Origin: Aquatica leii
Lineage: Eukaryota; Arthropoda; Insecta; Coleoptera; Lampyridae
NCBI GenBank assembly: GCA_035610365.1
Contig: CM069439.1
Location: forward strand, 18,985,533-19,049,532
Direction: 5' to 3'
Length of the DNA: 64,000 bases
Shown in pieces: positions 22,860 to 35,100 of the stretch. A program made the translations under genes and the position numbers. A model generated the notes under the pieces. It saw only the letters and a list, made by a program, of their open reading frames with translations, was not told the origin of the DNA and searched no databases. Numbering within the stretch: the first letter of the stretch is position 1; each line of letters opens with the position of its first letter.

Positions 22860-23670
22860 GGCGCAAACGGATCAGGTAGTCATTAAAAAATAAGAAGAAA
22901 GCATTATCGGACCTTGCTGCTGAGTTGTCAGAAGGGTTTAATAAAACAATATCTGCTCGGATCACTCGTGTAGACGTCTTTAAGAAACCGGTCTAAAACG
23001 CTGTAAAGCCAGGAAGTGACCATAGCTTTTCGACAAAAATAAAAAAGCATGGTATGAGTGGACTCTAAAATACCAAAGTGTAGCCGAAAAGATTGGTCAA
23101 ATATCGCGTGGTCAGACGAATATAACTTTGAACTAAATTAGGCAATTTGATGTTCTATCAGCTTTTAACAGATTTTTCAGATTTTTCGTACAGCTGGCGT
23201 GACCTTATCCGTCATCCGATTGTGTGTTACCGATTGTGAAACACTGCAGAGGCAACGTTATGATCTGGGGCTGCATAAACACTTTTGGAGTGGTGCAAAT
23301 GTTCGTCTGTGAAGATCGTATGAAAGTGATAAAATACATAAATGTCCTACAATCTGCATTACTGCACTCTTAAGTTCCAACAAAATAATGCAACCCGTCA
23401 CAAAGCTGTCTACACAATCGTTTGGTTTAGGGAAAAAGATGCTCGTGAAACTTGAGTTCTTGGACTGGCTTGCCGAGACCGGACCGGACCCCGATAGAAG
23501 ATTTATGGGGTGTATTAAACCGCAGGGTCAAGCGGTACACAATTAAATCAAAAGAAGAGTTAAAGAAACGCTTGCGCCTAGAGAGGAACGCTATAAGTCC
23601 CGAAAACTGTAACAAGCTTGTAGACTTTTATTTAACTAAAATGTGTAAATACTTTGCATTAAAGTTTTAG
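22860..23670 (+). pseudogene. Tc1-like transposase (broken)
   Basis: Pieces in order: KTISARITR (N-terminal HTH end), FSTKIKKAWYEWTLKYQ (mixed frames), DWSNIAWSDEYNFEL with the first catalytic Asp, IVKHCRGNVMIWGCINTFGV and YINVLQSALL. FQQNNATRH follows, where the second catalytic Asp of FQQDNA is Asn. TPIEDLWGVLNRRVKRYTI carries the last Glu and runs to the stop at 23668-23670. At least four frameshifts. Known Tc1 proteins are about 340 residues, and the pieces span most of one. Confidence 0.8.
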
Positions 23671-25703
23671 CGTTATAGAAACACCACGTTTTTTTTGTTT
23701 CGTTTCGGTCGTAAGATTTACCTATTGATGGTGATTCTAATGGGATTGATAACAGGGAAAAACACCAGTGTATGCATTGCCTTGCAAAATGTAATCTAAT
23801 ACTTTATTTGCCGTGAGGGGCAAACATCTTGAGGTCGCAGGTTACTTCTTGATTATGAATCCTGCTTGTATTTTATGTGTAATAGTACAACTTGTATCAA
23901 CTTTATGGACAATTGCTTGTTTCATGTATTAAAGTTGCTTTCTGATATATGGATGTGTATTTTGTGCTTTTGTTTATTTGTCCCGACCATTTAACTTATA
24001 GCTGGGTTGCTTCCGTAACTAGACCCTCAGTGCTCACTGGCGGGCCGTCAGTTAACTAACTTTTTTTCTGTTTAATATAATGATGTTTGCGTGATTGTGT
24101 TAAGATTTAAATCTGTGTATTCGTTTAATTTACTTAAATTTGGGGTGTCTGAACTTCTCGACGTATCTTTGATTATAAACTAATTGGTTGATAATCTAAA
24201 TTATGAAATTATCTTGCATTTATATTTAGTTAGAAGTTAGAAGGGGTTTCTTTATCTGTTTTCTCTTTCTACTGCGGGTTCCACCAAACAAAAAATTTCG
24301 GTTAAAATTTAATGATCTCTACTTAGATAAAAACCACAATTTACTTTCGCTGTGTGTTTTATTTAACCTACTACAGCCTTCACATATATAGAGAGTAAGC
24401 AATGTATAACGAACTTAATACAACGTAGAAGGGGGGGGATGTAGCTTGACGGTCACAGCCATAGCGAGATTTCAACAACTTTCCAATCTAATCGACGCGT
24501 TCTTCCAATAATTAAAATCAATAGCTTGATTTCCACATTAAGTTTTCCTACGAAATAATAAACAATGTTTACAATATATTTTGCTTGTACTTGGTGAGTA
24601 AATAAGCCATTTCCTTGGCCGTTTATATCTGCTTTTTTTATCATTTACTGGCTCATTTTACAAGCGAGGTGCCAAGACATATCGAGTTTGATTTAAATTT
24701 ATTCCAATTTCTAATGTAATTGTGTTACTTGTTTTTGCGAGTGGCAAATTTTATTCAAATGTAACTTGATTTTATATTTTTTTGTTTTTATTGCTTTTTT
24801 AAATAAAATAAATCTTGATGCTGATGTTTTTTCTTTAGAACTACAAACGTTTTCAGATTTGTGTACCTTTATGACCGTTAGAGATGATAATTTACTTCTG
24901 TCATTATAAACCGAAAGTGCTGACGATGAGCTTTTGTTATATTATTTCTATACTACTAACAAAATAGCCTTTTAATTAATTCTTAAAAAAAATTAGAATG
25001 AAGTAATTAAATTTTTATTAATGTTTTTCTAATTTTTATGTTTGATATGCTGACGAAGTAAATAGGTAAATTGATGATAAATGAATTTTACGCCTAATTT
25101 AACTACAAATCTTGAACACGCAACGAGACGTATAAGTACAGATTGTTACGTCAAAATATTTGAAATTTATACTTAATGATATTTATTGTGTAAGACAATT
25201 TCCATTGTCATTATTATAAATCTGTCAGTTGGCGGCTTAGGTTATCGGAGAAGCAAACGTGACTTATCACTACTTAAACTATCACACATTAACGTTGTGG
25301 TTGATCAAGGTTTTAGATGCCAACAAATCTCAAATATTACCGATTTATGAAAGTATCATTTCGTAATTAGTTTTTTTGTTAGGATAATATAATTACTTGC
25401 ATGTAACTATTTATATTAAATAAATTGGTATAATATATATCTGCATAATGTTAAAAAGATCGACATTACTTTTTTGGTTTTATAAGGTTTAAATTTAGTT
25501 TTATAAATTAGACTAATTTTACTAGTTAGTACCTGAAATAATCTAGCGCTGTCATTCTAAACAATTACACGTAGCTCTAGTATGATTTTTGAAGCTTCTT
25601 AATCTTCTAAAATAATTAAAAATTGCAAATAAAAATATACATATATTTAAAAATAGTCAAATTATGCGTACTGCTCTCATATACAAATCTATATAAAAAA
25701 TAT
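23671..25703. other. 3' flank of the SKAP-like gene, no other gene seen
   Basis: AT-rich with a G8 run at 24433-24440. No coding frame, terminal repeat or tRNA-like fold was recognised. The transcript end of the minus-strand gene that stops at 25704 should lie here; several AATAAA-type words on the minus strand leave the site open. Confidence 0.5.
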
Positions 25704-26184
25704 TTACACACCATTCTTCTTTCTATTTCGTAAAGATAAACTAAGCTTAGGTTTTAGTACTAGCTTAGGTTTAATTTCATTCTTTGGTGGTTCTGGTATA
25801 TCCGTTGACAGTCGCGATGTAACCACTTGTCGTTCAATATTTGAAGTAAGAGGAAAACTTGGTTTTTCTAAGTAATCGTAAATGTCATTGTCATCATCGT
25901 CATCTTTAGTTTCTTCATACTGTTTAACATAAGGCAGTATGTTTGATTGTCGGAGTTCTGAAGGATCATCATAATGCGTGTCACTATCATCTTCAGAAAA
26001 TGAAGCATCTTGCGATGGAACTATAAGTGCGGATCCTACCGAGTCATAATTACTACTTAAAGAGTCTGTCGATGGAGTTTTAGGTATGTATTTATGAAGA
26101 TGTGTTGATTTTTTTATCGTTGCGTTGCGTGGAGGTAGCGGCAAAGGTGGGTCTGTTTTGACGGAATTATTGATTAAACTGTTT
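25704..26184 (-). CDS. SKAP-like exon 6 (Tyr/acidic tail, stop)
   Basis: Acceptor ATTTATAG before 26184, after an 88-nt intron. It codes NSLINNSVKTDPPLPLPPR, YIPKTPSTDSLSS, HYDDPSE, a D-rich run with IYDYLEKP, and the basic tail. TAA ends at 25704. Confidence 0.85.
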
Positions 26185-29100
26185 CTATAAATATAAACAC
26201 AGTAAGTGACAGTAAAAACTACAGTTTAAAAAAATTAATACAAAAAAAAATTATATTTTACAATAGACTTACGTTTCTTTAACGAGGAAGTTTTTTAGTG
26301 GTTCATAATCATTGTTGGATTCTGATGATAGTCTGACAAAATCATCATCTGTATGTTTTGCAGGTACAGGAGGCAAATTTCTAATAGTAACTATTGAGTT
26401 CGCTTCTTCTTTGAGAGCAGCAAGCCACTGATACATGTCTTTAGACGTTTGAGCTGTAAACTGTTTTTAACATTATTTAAGGATTTGATTAATTTTAATA
26501 TTACTTACTTGGTGCATTTTAGTATCTGTAGAACTAAACAATTCGAAACTTTCATCACGCTTTTTAGTATCTTTTTGACAAGCTCGGATTTTGTAACGAG
26601 ATAAATCGAAAGTTTGGTACGGCTTAAGAGATTGGTCGTTTAAGTAAACTAAAAACCAAGCTTGTTGAATTGCGGCATATATTTTTCTTTGCTGTTCAAA
26701 AAATAATATTTTTTCTTTCTTATACAAATAACCAGTTTTGCCAGATTTTGTTTCGCAAGCAGGTAAATCTAAAAAAAGATCTAATTAAAAACGTGGTAAA
26801 ATAATTTGAGAAAACAAAAAAGTGTACTTGTGTTTAAAAAGACGTATCTCGTCTAAAAACTATATAAATATACATATATGTTCTAAAAAACTTGATACAC
26901 AAAACTATACGCTGTAGAGCAAAAATTGCTTTTAAAAATCAGCACATGTAGTTTTAATAAAATATTTTACAATATATAACCGGTTATTTTATTATTTTAA
27001 CCGATATGTTTGTTTAAGTTAACCGGTTATAATCACAATTTTTTATAACGGTTAAACTGATTAACTGGCTACTAAATGACATAACAGGTACCAGACTACA
27101 AACAGTAGTTTTGTAAAAGAATGCTATTATCAATAAAGACTGAACAAACTTAAATCCATTGTAAAAATACACCGCGCTTATGAACTATTTTGAAGCGTTC
27201 CCGAAATATTTGGAAACTTCGGGACGCTGATCGAAAAACGTGGAACATTCTGGATTCTGATAACGGAAAAATATAAAGATTATTCGAAGGAAGATTGGGG
27301 TCAGTTGTCGGATTGAATCGGAAGAAGACTTTGTCGGTTTAAATAAATTAAGTGTTTAACGCGTGTGCTAAGATAAATATAACGTCGTGTAAGTGTACGT
27401 GCTTTTAATATAAACAAATACCGGTTTAGATAATCAGAAGTTATCCGCGGATATTATTTTTCGAGTGATAGGAATATATAATTTAATATAACTATATCGT
27501 TAGATTTAATTAGTTGCGTTTAGTTAAATTAAATTATGTAAATCCTTAGTTTTTAAATAAATTAATTTAAAAAAATTCGTTACAATTTCTATTAAATTTA
27601 TAATTATTTACATGGCGATTTATATACAAAACTTGGATTCAATCACTGAACAATTTTTCCAATTTTACATATTTGGCCGTGCATACTTGTGGATTAGGTT
27701 TCTGATTGATGCTTAGGCCATATGAGGTCGTTGTATTCTGTAAAAGTGTTGCATTTTGACCATTCGTTTAAAAATTTCAAGGCTAGTTGTGAAGAAGAAA
27801 GTCGTGAAATGTTTTTGTAATTTACTATTGCTGCGTTAGTGCATTTCCGTTCGTATTATATACCAAAGTTATTCTGTATGTGGTCTGCACTTTACTTTGA
27901 AAAAATGAATAATTCCGTTGATGAAAACGATTTGGACTTAAGGCTTAATGAATCAGGAGGTGAAGATAAATCTGATGGCAATTCAAGAGATGAAAATACG
28001 GATAATGATAGCACAACCGATTTGAATGTTGCAGCTCGACAGTGAATTTCCATTCAGTGGTTCGTCTTAATTAAACTTTGAATTTTTAGATGTTTAAGAA
28101 GTTTTAGATTATCTCAATATTTTTTTATTTATATTTATACTTTATACAGCTCAGTATCCACCAAAATTTAAATAAATTTTACAATGAAAATGGAGCCTAA
28201 CAAGTAAATTGGAAAAAATATCTTTAATTTTCAAATAACGATTACTATGCAAGAACTCATCTCATACCTGAGCTGAATAACGTTTGAGATTTGTATTATC
28301 TAATCTAATTGAAAAATTTAACACTGTTTGGAAAGAGATATGACTATCAACTAGAGTTTATTGCTAAAAGAAGGCTTGATACAATTTATTTCATCAAAAA
28401 GACAAGGTTTAGTATTAAGTCGTATTTGTTGTCCGAATCCAAATCAGGATACATATGGTCCAGCATCAGAGCCGTGCCGTCCATGTGTGCAATGTGTCCG
28501 GCGCACACAGACGCCAGGTCTGAAAGGGCGCCTCGAAGAAATTGGACAATAAAAATTCCAAACCTCCCATGATAATTTAGAAATTTAATCAGTGGCGGCT
28601 GGTGGTCAATCATATAAGAGGGTCATTAAGAAAAACACAACTATTGCAACGTCTAAAAAACATTCTTACACGATTTATATTTAAGATCAATTATATTTAA
28701 GATTAAGATTTAAGATATTCGTCTATCTTTACAATTACTAAAATGCTCGATAAAAATTTACAGTTTCTAATGGAAGATTTTTCAATGCCTAGCACGAGAT
28801 CCTTGTCTTATAGTATTGCCGATTGCGTAGAAATGATTTTATTTTTTTACGTAGAGGAACATCGTTCACTTTTCAGGGTAGTTACAGGTAAAGTCAATCA
28901 GTTATTTTATTTAATGTATCTATCTATTTTTACAAATATTTTCATTATGGTCTTTACTTGACTATCGGCAAGCGCGACCAAGAGTAGCATAATTCATACA
29001 ACTTTTCATGTGATTCGCCGATAATGAGTGCTTTATTATTTATTACGTTTTCTTTTAAATGCATTATTTTTACACTATAAAGAATCATGTGAAAACAGTA

Positions 29101-32100
29101 AACCTACCTAAACTGTAAAATCTTCAAATTTACAAATCTAATCTGACGAATCATACATAGATTCCTTAAATTACTATAGAATTTTTATGTTTACTGGTCT
29201 TACGAATTTGAAGTAAAGGCTGAGGACGAGCATTAAATTTAAATTCTAAACGTCTAAACTAATATTAGCTATTAATTTTTGCATGTCTTGCACCACGGTC
29301 ATTATGAAACAAAAACGATAAGTCGTCTATTATAAATGAATATTATAGATCAACTAAGAAAATCGACTGTAAAGTTTGTCATACGTGAGAAGAAATGTGA
29401 ATTCTAGCATCTGTGTTTTATACACACGTGCAGAGGCGGATTAAGCGGCTGGCGGACCTGGCGGCCGCTGGGGGCCCCACATCTCTATGGGGCCTCGAGC
29501 TCCAAAACTGCCATTAAATTTTCTTTTTTATTTTAATTTTTTTTTAATTTCTGTTTTTACAGAAAAAGTGAAAACGTGATCGATGTTTACAAATTTCTTA
29601 AGAAGTATGGAAAGTTGTGGTTGAATTATTTTAAATACGCGAAATAGTGAAATTTCTGGCAAGACTGTCTTCATTGAACTTTTGTACCACTCAATGCAAT
29701 GCAATTTTTTCGTCGCCAAAGCTCGGACGCTCATGTAATCTATTGTGCTCGAGTTCAATTCGCTTCACAAAAAAAGCAACAAATGCAGCTATCTATTTTG
29801 TGCAACAGATTTGGGCTACATGGATAATTGCAAGATTTTAGAAATTGCATTTTTAAAATGCAATTTTAGTTTTAAAATTTTTATTTTTAAACTAGAATTT
29901 TCTCAATTTTTTTACATAAACTACATCAACTTGTTATACTTCACAGCATCAGTAATTGTAATTGGTCGAATAGTTCAGCATATTCATTTTGCCATTGCCT
30001 GACCTTCCCCTACAGTTCTAAACATTCATTGAAAAAAACAGAAACGGAACCAGGAAATTGCAAAAAGTCAAACCAATGCGTTACATAAATTTTTAGTCCC
30101 TAGTTGCGGTACAGAGAGAGAGCTGCCCTTATCATCTACTTCGGGGACCGACAAATGTAACCGTACCTTCGAAATATCTTCTGATGGAGAACAAGATGAA
30201 GAGGAAAAGGAAGAAAAAGAACAAGTCAAAAATCAAAAGATTCAAAGTGCTACTGAAGGAGGTGATTTCAGAAACAGAGATAGTCCAGAAAGACACAGCG
30301 ATTTAGACGTTATAAATTAGTCATAATACTAGATGATATAGCTTTACGGCCTACGATACTCACAGATGAAATGATTGACCATATTCTTAGAAACAAACCA
30401 TAGAGCAACGGGAATATGGAAGCTTTGAAATCAGCGTATAAAGATAGAGATCAAGTGTATAACAGAGGACTTTCCCATGATCATTTTTACAGGATAAAAA
30501 CAAATGGAATCAAAGAAGAGAGAAATTAGTTCGTATTTTCAGAAACGAGCAAATGGGTTTACTGCTACCCTTGCAAACTGTTTTCAAAATAAAAATCCAA
30601 ATTAATAACGGGATATCAAAATTGGAAATCAATTACGGCGACTTTATCCGACCATGAAATATCAAAAGAACATATGTCAGCCATGTGTACTATGTATAAA
30701 AGATCATCAAAATTTATTAGAATTGATACTCAGCTATTACAGCTGCGAGAAAACAAAAAACATTATTGGAAAGAAGTCTTGAAGCGCATAATATCAACTA
30801 TAAAATTATTGAGTCGTTTAGGGCTAGCATTCAGGGGTCACGAAGAGGGCCAGGATTCTACAAGAAAAGGAAACTACTTGACGTGCTTAGAATTTCTCAG
30901 TGAGTATGACAATTTCTTAAAACTACACCTACAAAAATATGCCAATCAAGAACAAGGAAACGTCAGCTATCTGTCACACCATATCTGTGATGAATTTATA
31001 GACATTCTTGGTAAACAAGTGAGAGCACACATAATCGACAACATTAAGTCTGCGACTTATTACAGCATCATCGTTGACTCTACGCCCGATGTGTCACATG
31101 TCGATCAACTGACATTTATAATTAGATATGTTTTACAATGCAATATGTCAAGAAAATACTTAGGCCTACAGGCACGTATTAAAGAACACAGTCCAAGTAC
31201 GGTTTATATACCTTGTGCCAGTCACTCTTTAAATTTAATCGGAAATTTTGCTGCAGAAAGTTGTACATCTGCGATTCAATATTTTATGTTTGTGCAGAAT
31301 TTATTCATCAACTCATCGCTGGCAAGTTTTGTGCAAAGATCTCGAAGGGTGTGAACATGCCGTCTCAGTAAAGAGAGTTTCAGACACAAGATGGTCAGCA
31401 AAAACAGATGCTGTACGGGCTATAAAACTTGGCTACAACTGTATCCAAAAGGATTTAGCTAAAATCTGTGATTCAAAGGAAGAAAAAAAGACCACAATAG
31501 TCGAAGCAACTTTACTTCACAAAAAAATGAACAAATACGAAACCGCCCTGATGACAGTGATTTCAAATACCATTCTACAGAGAATAAATGCTACTAGCAA
31601 ATCACTACAATCAGTGGAGTGTGAACTATTAAAAGGCTCTCATCTACTAAGGTCGCTAGAAAATTTCATTGAACATTTCAGAGAAGACTCAGAAGAATTT
31701 GGAAAAGTGGAAAAAGAAGCAACTGAGTTGGTAGGACTATCATTTGATGACAAAGATGGACAAGCTCATAGAACACGGAAGAGAAAAATGTTTTTTGATG
31801 AAAGCAAAGAAGTCGGTCATGAATTTACAAGAAGAGAAAATTTCATTGTCAATTCATTTTATGTCATATGTGACAGCACCAAGGCAGAACTATCTCGAAG
31901 AACTCGGACGTATGAAGATGTTATAGAACATTTTAGTGCATTTTTTGATGAAAGATTACCACCTGAAACAAAAAAGAACGCGATAAAAACTTGAAAGATT
32001 TTTACAAAAATGACATTGATTCTAATTTTGATGATGAACTAGACCAGTTCTTACTATTTCTGGAAGAAAACAAAGATGCCATGAGTATTGCATCAGAAAT

Positions 32101-35100
32101 TTATCGAGCTGTAAGAGAAATGTCTTTAACTTTTCCTAACGTAGAGGTCATTCTGAAAATATTTTTAACAATACCGATATCAAACGCATCAGGCGAAAGA
32201 TCTTTTTCAGTTTTAAAATGCGTTAAAAACTATCTAAGCAGTACGATGGGAGAAGACTGATCAATATGGCCATATTGTACATTAAACAAAAGGTTTTGGA
32301 TGAAATAGATACCACAAAAACAATAGATGAATTTGCCAAAAGGAAACCAAGACGCAAATTCATGTAGAAAACCTTGTGTTTTGAAATTGATGTGAAGAGT
32401 TCTGAGTTTTTTTTTGTTACCATTCCAATAATTGTTTTATTTTAAAATTTCGTTACATTATCTCATTATTGCTTAGAAATGTTGATACTTTTTTTATTAT
32501 GTTTTTGTCAAATGAACCCTTTTATTTAGAAGTCAAATATTGACAATACAATTACACTTAGTAACTTAGTTACTGTTACATTTTTTTCAATAAATTTCTG
32601 AGTTTTCTCGATACGTTGAATTTTATTATAAGCTAGCCTACACATTACTGGTTTAAGCAATTAATTAAAAATCTTATACTGTATAGGCCTACTTCCTTAC
32701 ACATTTTTTTTTGTTTTGGTGGCTCGGGTTTAGGGCCTCTAAATTTTCACAGCCAGGGGCCTCCAATTGCCTTAATCCGCCTCTGCACACGTGCTGCGAA
32801 GATAATGATAAATGACGTAAGTCACGTAAGCATTGCACTGAGACTGAGTAGGCGGAACGACCTCCGGGCTCAAGACCGCAAGCAAGCATTTAAGCGTTTA
32901 CTTATCTTTTCTTCTAACTCGCATAAAACGCATGAAATTCAAACTCTGATAATTTGATTTAAACGCAAATTTTCTGTAACTTTAAAGTAAATAAACCTTC
33001 CTTATTCACTTTTCCGCAGGGTCATTCACGAAATGACATAATAGAGAAGCCGCCACTAAATTTAATAATTTTTATTTAAGAAATTGCAAATTGCAGGCTT
33101 ATTTCAACCATGTTAGAGAAAATAATTATAGAGGTCCAATAAAAAGAATGCTGTCTGCAAAGCTTGTTAATAAATTATAAACTGCATTTAAACAGGAAAA
33201 ATCCTGTCGACTAAAGGCACGCATCGCCACCGGCGCTCCGTATATCGCCTAATTAACAGCAGCTATCAGCTCCTTGGCTGCAATTTTATCAACAATCTCA
33301 TTCACGTCGCAATATGTCACAACTTGCCGGTTTGCGTAGTAATGTATAAGGAAAGTGGCAGTTTAGTTTCTCTACAACATTAGAACACTGTCATATTGTG
33401 TAGGTGGTGATTTAGTGAAGTATTGTAGTTGTTCATAGAGTAAGTCAACCAACATATGTATGATAGGTATATTTCGGCATGTTTTTGTTTTATTGTTAAT
33501 TTATTATTTTACACTTTTTATCGTGTCCGTACCTACCTCTGTGGGTAGTTAATTTAAAATTTTTGAAAATTGAATACATATTCTTATTTTAAGACGTATT
33601 CTATTTAAATCCTTTTTGATAAAGGAGTTTTGCAAATTCGCTACAACACTAAGAAAGTATGTATTTCTAAAACTTGCAATAAATTTTCACATGGTAACTA
33701 TAAATATACATACACTGCTTCTTTGCGTCAAGTGGACTATAATGTGCTGCTACCTAGCAGATGATCTTCACTTATCACTTAAAAGTTTACAATTGAAATT
33801 GAAATGGGGACAGATTCAACAGATTAGAACCTAAACTATTAAGTTTGCAGTTTTATTGGTAAATAGAGTTTGCAATGAATGTACCTTGCTTACTGGGAAT
33901 AAAAAATATATACTTGCCAAATGTTGGTAGGGTTTTTCGCCACTTGCCACATTTTTAAACCACAAGAATATACGAGAAAAAGTAAGAATCAGCTTATATT
34001 TTAGCAAACAATTAGTGATACATGTAGGTAGAAATTTCAGTGACTTTAATAGGATGTTGCTGGTTTTTTTTCGCTTATAGAAAATGAAATTCTAAATCAT
34101 TCAGTATGGCAACGGGTTGTTAGGTTGAAATAATAAACAAATCAGTAGGTCACCATGGAGTATATTTATTTAAAACAGAAAGTTAGCACATTGTTTATCT
34201 ATGATTAGGACCTTTATTCAAAAACGGAGACAGATTTCCAAAAGTCAGGAAAATGGGTTAAGAGTTATTTGAGTTATTGCTGTTGTTATGAGATATTGTT
34301 GTGACGATGACGAAAAATTCAACAAAAAAATCACAATTCAGCCATAAATTACATGTAGGCAATAATAAAATACGTGAAATATAAAAACACTGGTTTCAAC
34401 TTTTGACAGTTGTCTTTGTAAAAACTATTATTTTTTAGATGTTTTATGAAGGAAAGAAAAAAAAACTATCGAGTTACCAAAATTTAATAAACAAGAGGAA
34501 ACCAGACGAAGAGCGTGACAAACACACTCCAAAGATAACACAGTTTTTCCTGTTTCTACATCACCTTTGAGTACTTGTTCTTCGGCTTCGGAAAAGACGA
34601 CTCTTACTGATAATCAAGAAAACCAACCGGCGCTAGAATCTGACGCGTAGCTTACAACTGAAGAAAAGCCACAACAATTAACAACCTTTGATGAAACCAA
34701 CACTGATATAGACCTGAGCAAAGTAAACTCTATTCACTATGATCCAGGTCATTGACCAAAGGCTCTAAGTACGAATACTACACAAATTTTAGTTGAAAAT
34801 GGCCCGAAACAGATTACACGGTTCAATTTTCTACGTGATTCGCCAGGTCGAAGGTTTTCTTCTAATTATTATGAAAGGCGTTTAAAAAACGGAGAAATTT
34901 ATCATAGAAGTTAGTTACTTTATTCGATATCTAAAAACAGTCCCGCGGCGTACATAAGAGCAAAGTCGTGTGGTGCACGACGGCGTCGAGGCGTCGGAAG
35001 CGCCGAAAAGCCTCAAAACTCAAAAGTAAAAAAAGATAAAGCAACAAACAACGTTGTCAAAGCAAAATTTATAATGATAAAAAAACCAGTAAGGAATTGC

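Larger units (their letters stand above)
28590..33058 (+). mobile_element. non-autonomous hAT with a nested hAT inside
   Basis: Left end CAGTGGCGGCT (28590), right end read outward TAGTGGCGGCT (33058). Target duplication AATTTAAT is exact at 28582-28589 and 33059-33066. Just inside, AGGGTCATT (left) and GGGTCATT (right) occur in the same orientation. Without its 3363-bp insertion the element is about 1.1 kb and has no transposase. Confidence 0.85.

Noticed and set aside
23998..24055. Short GC-richer stretch resembling part of a tRNA
   Set aside because: No cloverleaf could be drawn and no A- and B-box pair was present.
24433..24440. G8 run as possible G-quadruplex
   Set aside because: A single run, without the three further G-tracts needed nearby.
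33616..33834. 72-residue open frame in the hAT-1 5' part
   Set aside because: No similarity to hAT or other domains; probably chance.
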